Part shown: positions 54,702-63,387 of the stretch, one piece after another
Position numbering within the stretch: position 1 is the stretch's first letter
Layout: each line of letters opens with the position of its first letter
Assembly (NCBI RefSeq): GCF_031585635.1
Contig: NZ_CP134195.1
Coordinates: 1,054,001 to 1,118,000, forward strand
DNA: 64,000 bases
Origin: Paraburkholderia sp. FT54
GTDB lineage: Bacteria > Pseudomonadota > Gammaproteobacteria > Burkholderiales > Burkholderiaceae
Reading direction: 5' to 3'
The notes under the pieces: model-generated
The model's database searches: none
What the model was told of the DNA's origin: nothing
The model's input: the letters and a program-made list of their open reading frames with translations, nothing else
Translations under genes and position numbers: made by a program

Positions 54702-55637
54702 ATGAAATTTGCGTTCGTTTTTCCTGGGCAAGGATCGCAGTCGGTCGGCATGCTCAACGCATTCGCCGATCACGCGGTCGTGCGTGAAACGGTTCAGGAA
54801 GCCTCCGATGCGCTCAATCAGGACCTCGGCAAGCTGATCGCCGAAGGCCCCGCCGAAGATCTGAATCTCACCACCAACACTCAGCCGGTCATGCTGACCG
54901 CCGCTTACGCGATGTATCGCGCGTGGCTGCAGGCTGGCGGCCCGAAGCCGGCGATCGTCGCGGGCCACAGTCTCGGCGAATACACGGCGCTGGTCGCGGC
55001 GGGCGCAATCGCGTTTCGCGATGCCGTGCCGCTCGTGCGTTTTCGCGCGCAAGCCATGCAAACGGCGGTGCCGGTCGGTGAAGGCGGCATGGCCGCGATT
55101 CTCGGTCTCGACGACGACACGGTGCGCGCGGTGTGCGCAGAAGCGTCGGTCGCGGGCATCGTCGAAGCGGTCAATTTCAACGCGCCGGCGCAGGTCGTGA
55201 TCGCGGGCCATAAGGCAGCGGTCGAAAAGGCTTGCGAAGTCGCCAAAGCGAAGGGTGCCAAGCGCGCGTTGCCGCTGCCGGTCTCGGCGCCGTTCCACTC
55301 GTCGCTGCTCAAGCCGGCGTCGGACCAGTTGCGCGAGTATTTGGCGAGTGTCGACGTGCAGGTGCCGGCGATTCCGGTTATCAACAACGTCGACGTCGCC
55401 GTGGTGAATGAACCGGCCAGGATCAAGGACGCACTGGTGCGTCAGGCGGCCGGCGCGGTACGTTGGGTCGAGAGCGTTCAGGCCATGTCGGCTCAAGGCG
55501 TCACGCACGTGATCGAATGTGGTCCGGGCAAGGTCCTTGCGGGTCTGACCAAGCGTATCGACGCCAACCTGACTGGTGCTTCGATTTTCGATCCGGCTTC
55601 GCTCGAAGAAACGCTCAAACTCGTGAAGGCAGGCTGA
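54702..55637 (+). CDS. fabD: Malonyl-CoA:ACP transacylase
   Basis: This 311-residue enzyme loads malonyl groups onto ACP. The motif GQGSQSVGM lies near residue 8, the catalytic Ser is in GHSLGEYTALVAAG near 92, and the catalytic His lies in PVSAPFHSSLLKPA near 202. Order and length are as in E. coli. fabG follows 99 bases later. Confidence 0.97.
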   Translation: MKFAFVFPGQGSQSVGMLNAFADHAVVRETVQEASDALNQDLGKLIAEGPAEDLNLTTNTQPVMLTAAYAMYRAWLQAGGPKPAIVAGHSLGEYTALVAAGAIAFRDAVPLVRFRAQAMQTAVPVGEGGMAAILGLDDDTVRAVCAEASVAGIVEAVNFNAPAQVVIAGHKAAVEKACEVAKAKGAKRALPLPVSAPFHSSLLKPASDQLREYLASVDVQVPAIPVINNVDVAVVNEPARIKDALVRQAAGAVRWVESVQAMSAQGVTHVIECGPGKVLAGLTKRIDANLTGASIFDPASLEETLKLVKAG

Positions 55638-55736
55638 ACGCAACGTCGCGCGACCACTGACAGGGGCGCTGCGCGACAGCATCAGGACTGCGCATCAAGA
55701 ATCAATCAGCCCTCCGAAGGGCATCTGGACTGACAG

Positions 55737-56486
55737 ATGGAAAAGACTCTCGACAAGCAGATTGCAATCGTCACCGGCGCTTCGCGCGGCATTGGCCGTG
55801 CGATCGCCATGGAACTGGCGCGCCAGGGTGCGACGGTGATCGGCACGGCGACCAGCGAAAGCGGTGCGGCCGCCATCAGCGAAGCGTTTAACGCAGCCGG
55901 CGTGAACGGTCGCGGTGTGGTGCTCAACGTGAACGACGCGGCCGCGGCGGAAGCGCTGATCGACGGCACGGTAAAGGAATTCGGCGCGCTGCACGTGCTC
56001 GTGAATAACGCCGGCATCACGCAGGATCAGCTCGCCATGCGCATGAAGGACGACGATTGGGACGCGGTGGTCGACACGAACCTCAAGTCCGTGTTCCGTC
56101 TCTCGCGCGCGGTGCTGCGTCCGATGATGAAGGCGAAGGGTGGCCGCATCATCAACATCACGTCGGTGGTCGGCTCGGCCGGCAACCCTGGGCAGATCAA
56201 TTACGCGGCTGCGAAAGCGGGCGTGGCGGGCATGACGCGCGCGCTCGCACGCGAGATCGGCAGCCGCGGCATCACGGTGAATTGCGTCGCGCCGGGCTTC
56301 ATCGATACCGATATGACCAAGACTTTGCCGGAAGAGCAGCAAACGGCGCTGAAAACGCAAATTCCGCTGGGCCGTCTGGGCAGCCCGGAAGATATCGCGC
56401 ACGCCGTCGCGTTTCTGGCGTCGCCGCAAGCCGGATATATCACCGGCACGACATTGCATGTGAACGGCGGAATGTACATGGCGTAA
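55737..56486 (+). CDS. fabG: 3-oxoacyl-ACP reductase
   Basis: This 249-residue short-chain dehydrogenase has the NADPH site VTGASRGIGRAIA near residue 12. The Asn-Ser-Tyr-Lys catalytic set is in NITSVVGSAGNPGQINYAAAKAG near 140-162. The C-terminus VNGGMYMA is typical. It reduces 3-oxoacyl-ACP in each elongation round. A terminator-like hairpin lies after it, before acpP. Confidence 0.97.
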   Translation: MEKTLDKQIAIVTGASRGIGRAIAMELARQGATVIGTATSESGAAAISEAFNAAGVNGRGVVLNVNDAAAAEALIDGTVKEFGALHVLVNNAGITQDQLAMRMKDDDWDAVVDTNLKSVFRLSRAVLRPMMKAKGGRIINITSVVGSAGNPGQINYAAAKAGVAGMTRALAREIGSRGITVNCVAPGFIDTDMTKTLPEEQQTALKTQIPLGRLGSPEDIAHAVAFLASPQAGYITGTTLHVNGGMYMA

Positions 56487-56533
56487 CCAAATTCGGTTAC
56501 TATCCGCGCCTTGATGCTTTTGTAAATGCGTAA

Positions 56534-56572
56534 GGCGCATGCCTTGACAGTAACCCGATGCGCCGCTTTTTT
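56534..56572 (+). terminator. Terminator between fabG and acpP
   Basis: GGCGCAT and ATGCGCC arms, then GC and six T. It is just upstream of an acpP promoter, so acpP is probably transcribed separately and at high level. Confidence 0.7.
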
Positions 56573-56585
56573 GCGGGGTCAAACC

Positions 56586-56594
56586 TGATAAAAT
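56586..56594 (+). promoter_or_regulatory. Candidate extended -10 promoter of acpP
   Basis: TGA followed by TAAAAT forms an extended -10 box 44 bases before the acpP start. The message leader carries GGAGG close to the ATG. Confidence 0.5.
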
Positions 56595-56637
56595 GCGCGC
56601 ACCTGTATTTTTGAACTTCTTTTCCCTTGGAGGGGTA

Positions 56638-56877
56638 ATGGACAATATCGAACAGCGCGTCAAGAAGATCGTCGCAGAACAACTGGGCGTTGCAGAAGCT
56701 GAGATCAAGAACGAAGCTTCGTTCGTGAACGACCTCGGCGCCGACTCGCTCGACACCGTTGAACTCGTGATGGCCCTCGAAGACGAATTCGGCATGGAAA
56801 TTCCGGATGAAGAAGCCGAGAAGATCACCACCGTTCAGCAAGCGATCGACTACGCTCGCGCGAACGTCAAGGCCTAA
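56638..56877 (+). CDS. acpP: Acyl carrier protein
   Basis: This 79-residue ACP carries the phosphopantetheine serine in [14 protein letters not shown] near residue 37. The chain is acidic and helical throughout and matches the family over its whole length. The ATG at 56638 follows GGAGGGG. It carries the growing acyl chain for FabH, FabG and FabF around it. A hairpin terminator follows at 56940. Confidence 0.98.
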
Positions 56878-56939
56878 GGTCATTCGCGCCCGCGTTTCTG
56901 CGTTGGCGGCGTATGACGCCCTGCCGTGTCGGTTGCCGA

Positions 56940-56962
56940 CGCCAGCAGGGTTGGCGCTTTTT
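56940..56962 (+). terminator. Probable acpP terminator
   Basis: CGCCA and TGGCG arms with a seven-base loop are followed by CTTTTTT-like sequence. The stem is short, so it is moderate. Confidence 0.5.
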
Positions 56963-57038
56963 GCCGTGCAGGAGCCAGCGATGTTGACAGCGCAAGTTTT
57001 CGCGCGATTGCCGGATTTCAAGAAAACGCAGGGCCGCC

Positions 57039-57096
57039 CCAAGTTTTCTTGCGCCCCCCTCGGGGGGCTGGTGCGAAGCGCCAGATTCGGGGGCGG
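57039..57096. repeat. REP-like extragenic palindrome
   Basis: GCGCCCCCCTCGGGGGGC, then GGTGCGAAGCGCCAG, then CGGGGGCGG. This pattern recalls repeated GC-rich extragenic elements of Burkholderia and Ralstonia. Whether it recurs cannot be tested in one window. Confidence 0.5.
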
Positions 57097-57177
57097 TTAA
57101 CAGCCACAGGGCAGACAGGGCAGGTTCCTGTGGCCGCTGTGGCTTTTGCTTTTGTCATCTATGAAAAAGGGGTTACC

Positions 57178-58416
57178 GTGAGCCGCCGTCGTGTTGTTGT
57201 TACAGGCCTGGGGCTGATTTCGCCTGTTGGCAATAATGTTGCCGACGGCTGGGCCAATCTGGTCGCCGGCAAGTCGGGTATTGCCAATATCACGAAGTTC
57301 GATGCGTCGAACTTTTCGACTCGTTTCGCCGGCGAGGTGAAGGGCTTCAATATCGAGGACTACATCCCCGGTAAGGAAGCGCGCCACATGGATACGTTCA
57401 TCCATTACGGCGTGGCTGCGGGCATCCAGGCGATGCAGGACAGCGGCCTCGAAGTCACTGACGAGAATTCGGAGCGTATCGGCGTAGTGGTCGGTTCGGG
57501 CATCGGCGGTTTGCCGATGATCGAAGTGACGCAAACCGAACTGCTCAATCGCGGCCCGCGCCGTATCTCGCCGTTCTTCGTGCCGGCGTCGATCATCAAC
57601 ATGATCTCCGGCCATCTGTCGATCAAGTTCGGCATCAAGGGTCCGAATCTGGCGATCGTCACGGCCTGTACCACGGGCCTGCACTGTATCGGCGAGGCTT
57701 CGCGCCTGATCGAGTACGGCGACGCCGATGTGATGATCGCGGGCGGTGCCGAGTCGACCGTGTCGCCGCTCGGTATCGGCGGCTTTGCGGCGGCGCGCGC
57801 GCTGTCGCAACGCAATGACGATCCGGCAACGGCGAGCCGTCCGTGGGACAAGGATCGCGACGGTTTCGTGCTGGGCGAGGGCGCCGGCGTGATGGTGCTC
57901 GAAGAGTACGAACACGCAAAGGCACGTGGCGCGAAGATTTACGCCGAAGTGAGCGGCTATGGGATGAGCGGCGACGCCTATCACATGACCGCGCCGCTGG
58001 AAGACGGCGACGGCGCTCGCCGCTGCATGCTGGCCGCGTTGAAGAACGCGGGCATCAACACGGATCAGGTGAATTACCTGAACGCGCACGGCACGTCCAC
58101 ACCGCTCGGCGACCTGGCTGAAACCACCGGCATCAAGCGCGCGTTCGGCGACCACGCCAAAGACATGGTCGTGAACTCGACCAAGTCGATGACGGGTCAT
58201 CTGCTGGGCGGCGCCGGCGGTTTGGAGTCGGTGTTCACCGTGCTGGCCGTGCATCATCAGGTGTCGCCGCCGACGATCAACATCTTCAACCAGGATCCCG
58301 AGTGTGACCTGGACTACTGCGCCAACACCGCGCGGGAAATGAAGATCGACGTCGCGCTGAAGAACTCGTTCGGGTTCGGCGGCACGAACGGCACGCTGGT
58401 CTTCAAGCGCGCCTGA
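57178..58416 (+). CDS. fabF: 3-oxoacyl-ACP synthase II
   Basis: This 412-residue elongating condensing enzyme has its active cysteine in [14 protein letters not shown] near residue 163. The first His is in [16 protein letters not shown] near 303 and the second in [14 protein letters not shown] near 340. It condenses malonyl-ACP with acyl-ACP. I chose the GTG at 57178 ([10 protein letters not shown]) behind AAGGGG; this gives the standard 412 residues, while the frame opens at 56926. Confidence 0.96.
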   Translation: MSRRRVVVTGLGLISPVGNNVADGWANLVAGKSGIANITKFDASNFSTRFAGEVKGFNIEDYIPGKEARHMDTFIHYGVAAGIQAMQDSGLEVTDENSERIGVVVGSGIGGLPMIEVTQTELLNRGPRRISPFFVPASIINMISGHLSIKFGIKGPNLAIVTACTTGLHCIGEASRLIEYGDADVMIAGGAESTVSPLGIGGFAAARALSQRNDDPATASRPWDKDRDGFVLGEGAGVMVLEEYEHAKARGAKIYAEVSGYGMSGDAYHMTAPLEDGDGARRCMLAALKNAGINTDQVNYLNAHGTSTPLGDLAETTGIKRAFGDHAKDMVVNSTKSMTGHLLGGAGGLESVFTVLAVHHQVSPPTINIFNQDPECDLDYCANTAREMKIDVALKNSFGFGGTNGTLVFKRA

Positions 58417-58430
58417 TCGCACGCTAGTTG

Positions 58431-58916
58431 GTGACGCGCCAGTTGACGGCGCCGGCTCGGCCGGCGCTATCCCCTGAATCGGCTACGCCCGGCGGAGCGC
58501 CGCAGCGGATCGCGCTGCGGCGCTCCGTCGCCATCTGGGCTGCTTTGGGGGTTTTCGTTCTGACGGCGACGTCGGCCGTCTTTGCTTGCCTCGCTTCGCA
58601 TCTGGGTGCGTGGCAGGCGGTTCCGTTGACGCTCGCCGTGTGGGCGTGGCTGGCGCTTTGCGCGCGCCGGTATGAGCGCGCGCAGCCTGTCGCGCTGAAA
58701 ATCGGGCCGGACGGCTTGTCCGTCTGGGGGCGCACTGGCGCGTTGCTGGCGCAAGGCCGCATCGCCGGTTGTTCGCAGTGGAGCGGCCGCTTGCTGATTC
58801 TGGCGCTGATGCCGGAGCAGGGGCGCCGGCGCACTTTGCTGCTTGCCGCCGACGCACTCCCGGCCCCTGTTTTCCGGGAGCTGGCCGTGCTGGGCCGGCG
58901 TGGCGCCGGCGCCTGA
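58431..58916 (+). CDS. YgfX-like small membrane protein
   Basis: This 161-residue protein has two membrane segments (about residues 33-57 and 62-80). A soluble C-terminal part follows, with KIGPDGLSVWGRTGALLAQGRIAG. The layout and the position before rpoE fit the YgfX family seen near rpoE in other proteobacteria. In E. coli the relative (CptA) affects cell shape. The GTG at 58431 or the TTG at 58428 is the start; neither has a clear ribosome site. Function here is not known. Confidence 0.65.
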   Translation: MTRQLTAPARPALSPESATPGGAPQRIALRRSVAIWAALGVFVLTATSAVFACLASHLGAWQAVPLTLAVWAWLALCARRYERAQPVALKIGPDGLSVWGRTGALLAQGRIAGCSQWSGRLLILALMPEQGRRRTLLLAADALPAPVFRELAVLGRRGAGA

Positions 58917-59017
58917 CTGTAACGACTGTAACCGCTGTTACCGGCGTAACGTGCCCAGATGACGGGAACGCTACAATGGTGCCCCGTCATGCGCCCTATA
59001 GTTAACGGATTTATCAG

Positions 59018-59617
59018 GTGAGCGAAAAAGAAATTGATCAGGTGCTGGTCGAGCGCGTCCAGAAGGGCGACAAGGCCGCGTTCGAGCTTCTGGTCTCCAA
59101 ATACCACCGCAAGATTCTCCGGCTGATCTCGCGCCTCGTGCGGGACCCCGCCGAAGTGGAAGACGTCGCTCAGGACGCCTTTATCAAGGCGTACCGGGCG
59201 TTGCCGCAGTTTCGCGGGGAATCGGCCTTTTATACGTGGTTGTACCGGATTGCGGTCAACACGGCAAAGAACTACCTTGCGACCCAAGGTCGGCGCGCGC
59301 CGACCTCCACCGAAGCAGATGCTGAAGAAGCTGAAACTTTCTCCGACGCGGACCAACTAAGGGATATCAACACGCCTGAGTCGATGTTGATGAGCAAGCA
59401 GATCGCTGAGACGGTCAATGCTGCGATGGCGGTTTTACCGGAAGAGTTGCGCACCGCCATTACTCTTCGTGAAATTGAAGGTTTGAGCTACGAGGAAATC
59501 GCTGAGATGATGGGTTGCCCAATTGGCACAGTCAGATCACGAATTTTCCGCGCTCGCGAAGCCATTGCGGCAAAATTGCGTCCGTTGCTTGACACACCTG
59601 AAGGCAAGCGCTGGTAA
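59018..59617 (+). CDS. rpoE: RNA polymerase sigma factor RpoE (sigma-E/AlgU)
   Basis: This 199-residue ECF sigma factor directs the envelope-stress response. Region 2 has RLVRDPAEVEDVAQDAFIKAYRAL and FRGESAFYTWLYRIAVNTAKN at about residues 40-85. Region 4 has LREIEGLSYEEIAEMMGCPIGTVRSRIFRAREA near 150-185. It starts at GTG 59018. It is followed by its anti-sigma pair rseA/rseB and by mucD, an order conserved in Pseudomonas and Burkholderia. It is the first gene of that operon. Confidence 0.97.
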   Translation: MSEKEIDQVLVERVQKGDKAAFELLVSKYHRKILRLISRLVRDPAEVEDVAQDAFIKAYRALPQFRGESAFYTWLYRIAVNTAKNYLATQGRRAPTSTEADAEEAETFSDADQLRDINTPESMLMSKQIAETVNAAMAVLPEELRTAITLREIEGLSYEEIAEMMGCPIGTVRSRIFRAREAIAAKLRPLLDTPEGKRW

Positions 59618-59700
59618 ACCACCAGCCGGCTCGACGGGGCGCGGGTGCAATATCTGGATTAGTGGTGTCACTACGGGGTATTCGTAAGATGGGGAGCATC

Positions 59701-60330
59701 ATGGGGTCGGTCTCGGTGCAATCGCAAGCCAGCTCGCGCGGCGAGCGTCTGTCCGCTTTTGTCGACGGTGAGCTGTTCGGCGAAGAGCATCTGAATCTGG
59801 ACACGTATATTTCCGGGCTGAATGGCGAGGATCGCGCCGCCTGGTCCAGCTACCACCTGATCGGCGACGCGTTGCGTTCCGACGATCTGGCGGTCAGCCC
59901 GGCGGCGAGCAGCGCGTTCCTGAGCGGTTTTGCTGCACGCCTGGACAACGAGCCACACGTGCTGGCACCTGCTGCGTTGCCGGTCGCGCGTCGCTTGCTG
60001 GCGCTGCGCCGCCGTGTCGTACCGGCATTTGCCGTCGCAGCCGCCGCCGCTACGTTGACGTGGATCGTCGTGCCGCAACTGCAAGGCGTGCCGGGCGGTC
60101 CGGGCACGGCGCAACTTGCGTCGGTCCAGCACGGCGACGCACTGCAACGTGTGGCCATGGCTTCGGTGCCGGTGGCGACGGTGCAGCCGGTCGCGCAAGA
60201 CGCCAACATCATTCGTGACGCCAGTCTCGACCAGTATCTGGAAGCTCACCAGCAATTCGCGCAACAACCGGTCATGCCGGGCTCGATGCCGCTGATTCGC
60301 GCTGCCGCCGTTTCTACGCAAGGCCAATAG
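59701..60330 (+). CDS. rseA: Anti-sigma-E factor RseA (MucA)
   Basis: This 209-residue inner membrane protein holds RpoE inactive. The N-terminal cytoplasmic part has RGERLSAFVDGELFGEEHLNLD near residue 11, and SYHLIGDALRSDDLA near 47. One membrane segment lies at about 105-125, after the Arg-rich RRLLALRRRVV. The periplasmic tail follows. The ATG at 59701 has GGGGAG five bases before it; one at 59689 is also possible. It is co-transcribed with rpoE and rseB. Confidence 0.93.
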   Translation: MGSVSVQSQASSRGERLSAFVDGELFGEEHLNLDTYISGLNGEDRAAWSSYHLIGDALRSDDLAVSPAASSAFLSGFAARLDNEPHVLAPAALPVARRLLALRRRVVPAFAVAAAAATLTWIVVPQLQGVPGGPGTAQLASVQHGDALQRVAMASVPVATVQPVAQDANIIRDASLDQYLEAHQQFAQQPVMPGSMPLIRAAAVSTQGQ

Positions 60331-60334
60331 TTTG

Positions 60335-61378
60335 ATGCAGACTCCGCGGTTGAATAAAACGACTATCTGGGGGCGGCTGCCGGCATTTCTGTTCTGCGCA
60401 GCCGTATTGCTGTCCGCTACACCGCGGGTCTTTGCCCAAACCGACGATCCGCTCGTCGCCCGTCGCACGGCCGCGGATCTGCTCGACCGGATCCATCAGG
60501 CCGCGCAGCAGCAAAACTACGAGGGCGCGTTCGTCTACCAGCGCGGTAATTTCGTTCAGACGTCGCGAATCGCGCACTATGCGACCCGCTCGGACGGCGA
60601 ATTCGAGCAGCTCGAAAGCCTCGACGGCAAGCCGCGCAAAATGCTGCGTCATAACGAGGAGCTCTACACGTTCGTGCCGGAGCGGCATCTGTGCGTCGTC
60701 GAAAAGCGTCAGAATAAAGATTCGTTCCCCGCGCTGCTGGCCGTGAGCGGGGAGCAGGTCCTGTCGGTTTACGAGCCCAAGCTGCTCGGCGACGACCGCG
60801 TCGCGGGCGTCGACAGCCAGGTGGTCGAACTCGATCCGAAAGACGCGTATCGCTTCGCCTACAAGCTGTGGGCCGACAAGAAGACCGGCCTCCTGCTGCG
60901 TGCGCAGACGCTCGATCCAAATGGCCAGGTGCTCGAGCAACTGTCGTTTTCTCAGATTCGCATCGGCGTTCCGGTCGACAAGGCCGGCATTGTCAGCGGC
61001 ATTCATAATATGGCGGGTTGGACCGTGGTGCGTCCGCCGGTCGAGCCGGTCGACATGGCCGCGCAAGGCTGGCAGATCACGCCGACGGTGCCGGGCTTCC
61101 GCAAGATTCGTGAACTGCGCCGTCCAATGGCCGCACGCGATCCGGGTCAGCCGACCATTCCGGTCGACCAGGCGGTGTTTTCCGATGGCCTCGCGGCCAT
61201 TTCGGTGTTCGTCGAACCAGTCGAGAACAACACGCGCAAGGAAGGCGCGGGCAGCAGCGGCGCGACGCACGTGCTCGTCAAGCGTCGCGGCGACTTCTGG
61301 ATTACTCTGCTTGGTGAAGTGCCCCAGACCACATTGCAGCAATTTGCGTCTGCCATAGAATACAAAGCTCCGAAGTAA
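60335..61378 (+). CDS. rseB: Periplasmic sigma-E regulator RseB (MucB)
   Basis: This 347-residue protein has a signal peptide (residues about 1-33, ending RVFAQ) and a MucB/RseB domain with YEGAFVYQRGNFVQTSRIAHY near 62. HVLVKRRGDFWITLLGEVP lies near 310. RseB binds RseA in the periplasm and slows its proteolysis, sensing lipoproteins or LPS. It starts five bases after the rseA stop. A TTG at 60332 would add one residue. Confidence 0.94.
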   Translation: MQTPRLNKTTIWGRLPAFLFCAAVLLSATPRVFAQTDDPLVARRTAADLLDRIHQAAQQQNYEGAFVYQRGNFVQTSRIAHYATRSDGEFEQLESLDGKPRKMLRHNEELYTFVPERHLCVVEKRQNKDSFPALLAVSGEQVLSVYEPKLLGDDRVAGVDSQVVELDPKDAYRFAYKLWADKKTGLLLRAQTLDPNGQVLEQLSFSQIRIGVPVDKAGIVSGIHNMAGWTVVRPPVEPVDMAAQGWQITPTVPGFRKIRELRRPMAARDPGQPTIPVDQAVFSDGLAAISVFVEPVENNTRKEGAGSSGATHVLVKRRGDFWITLLGEVPQTTLQQFASAIEYKAPK

Positions 61379-61413
61379 TCCTCCGAATCCTGAATCCCTC
61401 GGCTTGCTACGAT

Positions 61414-62922
61414 ATGACGACTTTCTCGGTGCGCAAATTCCTCGCGGCCGCGGTGGTAGCGGCGTGTTTGCCGCTCGTGCCGCACATGGCGTCGGCGGCT
61501 CCCGCCGCCAATCTGCCCGATTTCACTGACCTGGTCGACAAGGTTGGCCCGGCGGTCGTCAACATTCGCACGACCACACGCGTGTCGAACAGCGGTGCTC
61601 GCGGCGGCCTGCCGCCGGGCATGGACGACGGCGACATGTCGGAGTTTTTCCGCCGCTTCTTCGGCATTCCAATGCCGCAGTCGCCGCAATCGCCCGGTAC
61701 GCCGCGCGGCGGCGACAACGGCGGCAGTGGCGGCAGCCAGGACTCGCCGGACAACAGCGATGCGGAACAGAACAGCGGCGTCGGCTCGGGCTTTATCCTG
61801 TCGGCGGATGGCTATGTGATGACCAACGCGCACGTCATCGACGACGCGGACACCATTTACGTCACGCTCACCGACAAGCGCGAATTCAAGGCGAAGCTGA
61901 TCGGCGTGGACGATCGGACCGACGTTGCGGTCGTGAAGATCAGCGCCGCCAATCTGCCGACTATCACGATCGGCGACTCGAACAAGGTTCGCGTGGGCGA
62001 GTGGGTGGTCGCGATCGGCTCGCCGTTCGGTCTGGAGAACACGGTGACGGCCGGTATCGTCAGCGCCAAGGGGCGCGATACGGGCGACTATCTGCCGTTC
62101 ATCCAGACCGACGTGGCCGTCAATCCGGGCAATTCGGGCGGCCCGCTGATCAACATGCAGGGCGAGGTGATCGGCATCAACTCGCAGATCTACAGCCGCA
62201 CCGGCGGTTTCATGGGCATCTCGTTCGCGATTCCGATCGACGAGGCGATGCGCGTGGCCGATCAGTTGAAGGCGTCGGGCAAGGTGGTGCGCGGCCGGAT
62301 TGCGGTGGCGATCGGCGAAGTGACCAAAGACGTGGCCGACTCGCTCGGCCTGCCGAAGGCGCAGGGCGCGCTGGTCAGCAGCGTCGAGCCGGGCGGCCCG
62401 GCGGACAAGGCCGGTGTGCAGCCGGGCGACATCATCCTGAAGTTCAACGGCCATTCGGTCGACACGGCCACCGACCTGCCGCGCATGGTCGGCGACACCA
62501 AGCCGGGCACCAAGTCGACGATCACGATCTGGCGCAAGGGCCAGACGCGCGATCTGCCGGTGACGATCGCCGAGATGCAGCCGGACAAGACGGCCAAGGC
62601 GGATCAGAAGAAGCCGCAGCCGCCGAAGCAGCGCGCCACGAACGCGCTGGGTGTGGCCGTCAGCGATATTCCTGCTGATCAGTTGAAGGCGCTGAAGCTG
62701 CGCAACGGTGTGCAGATCGACGCTGTGGACGGTCCCGCGGCGCGCGTCGGCCTGCAAAAGGGCGACATCATTCTGCGAGTGGGCGATACAGACATCACGA
62801 GCGCCAAGCAGTTCGACGAGATGAGTTCGCACCTCGATTCGCAGAAGATGGTCGCGCTGCTGGTTCGCCGTGGCGACAACACGCAGTTCGTGCCGATCCG
62901 CCCGCGCAGCGTCCAGAAATGA
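61414..62922 (+). CDS. mucD: Do-family serine protease MucD/DegP
   Basis: This 502-residue periplasmic protease has a signal peptide (cut near ASA at residue 28) and an HtrA trypsin-like domain. The catalytic triad is H140, D170 and S241 (motifs TNAHVID, DRTDVAVVK and GNSGGPL). Two PDZ domains follow at about 300-380 and 425-495. A Gly/Ser/Asp-rich loop at 92-120 precedes the domain. It degrades misfolded envelope proteins. In the rpoE operon it is the MucD-like gene. Confidence 0.95.
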   Translation: MTTFSVRKFLAAAVVAACLPLVPHMASAAPAANLPDFTDLVDKVGPAVVNIRTTTRVSNSGARGGLPPGMDDGDMSEFFRRFFGIPMPQSPQSPGTPRGGDNGGSGGSQDSPDNSDAEQNSGVGSGFILSADGYVMTNAHVIDDADTIYVTLTDKREFKAKLIGVDDRTDVAVVKISAANLPTITIGDSNKVRVGEWVVAIGSPFGLENTVTAGIVSAKGRDTGDYLPFIQTDVAVNPGNSGGPLINMQGEVIGINSQIYSRTGGFMGISFAIPIDEAMRVADQLKASGKVVRGRIAVAIGEVTKDVADSLGLPKAQGALVSSVEPGGPADKAGVQPGDIILKFNGHSVDTATDLPRMVGDTKPGTKSTITIWRKGQTRDLPVTIAEMQPDKTAKADQKKPQPPKQRATNALGVAVSDIPADQLKALKLRNGVQIDAVDGPAARVGLQKGDIILRVGDTDITSAKQFDEMSSHLDSQKMVALLVRRGDNTQFVPIRPRSVQK

Positions 62923-63182
62923 CCAAGGCGGCGCCGCTCACGCTCTACGCGCGTGCGTGGTGCCACCTTTGCGACGACATGCGTGCCGCGCTCGAGCCCT
63001 TGCTGGCCGAATTCGGCGCGCAGGTCGAGGTGTTCGACGTCGACACCGATCCCATGCTGGAGGCCCGTTACAACGAACTGGTGCCGGTTCTGGTCTGCGA
63101 CGGCGTCGAACTGTGTCACTATCATCTCGACGAAGCGCGGGTTCGTGCAGCGCTTGCCACACGGGTCGCGGCGGCATCCTGA
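62919..63182 (+). CDS. Glutaredoxin family protein
   Basis: This 87-residue thioredoxin-fold protein has the CHLCDDM redox motif near residue 13, then a typical DVDTDPMLEARYNELVPVLVCDG stretch with the cis-Pro. Reduction of disulfides by a monothiol or dithiol route is expected. It overlaps the mucD stop (ATGA), so it belongs to the stress operon. The DUF836/glutaredoxin-like subgroup is the best match; exact partner unknown. Confidence 0.9.
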   Translation: MTKAAPLTLYARAWCHLCDDMRAALEPLLAEFGAQVEVFDVDTDPMLEARYNELVPVLVCDGVELCHYHLDEARVRAALATRVAAAS

Positions 63183-63305
63183 GCTTGGCTCAGGCGTTCG
63201 GGCACAGCCTCAACGCCGCGCCGTTCACTCCCCGTTTCACGCTTCTCCTGAGCCGTCTTTTCCGCCCGAGCTTCGCAAGATGCGCCGGGCGATAGCCTTT
63301 TCGGC

Positions 63306-63311
63306 TAAAAT
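63306..63311 (+). promoter_or_regulatory. Candidate -10 box of lepA
   Basis: TAAAAT lies upstream of a short leader before lepA. The -35 position is weak. A terminator-like hairpin lies between this box and the start codon. Confidence 0.35.
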
Positions 63312-63336
63312 AGATAGGTTTTTCACCTACTTACAA

Positions 63337-63370
63337 GGCGTGCTCCGCTATTGTCCGAGCGCGCCTTTTT
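63337..63370 (+). terminator. Terminator-like hairpin in the lepA leader
   Basis: GGCGTGCTC and GAGCGCGCC pair over nine bases with one G-U wobble, then five T. It ends 17 bases before the lepA ATG and lies downstream of the candidate -10 box. It may end readthrough from the rpoE operon or act as an attenuator. Confidence 0.6.
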
Positions 63371-63387
63371 CGCTTGATCGGTACTGA

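Larger units (their letters stand above)
56878..57177. other. Gap between acpP and fabF with a REP-like palindrome
   Basis: This gap of 300 bases holds a terminator at 56940-56962 and a GC-rich palindromic element at 57039-57096 (CCCCCC/GGGGGG arms, then GGGGGC). The second half ends with the fabF ribosome site AAGGGG. No gene was seen. Confidence 0.6.
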
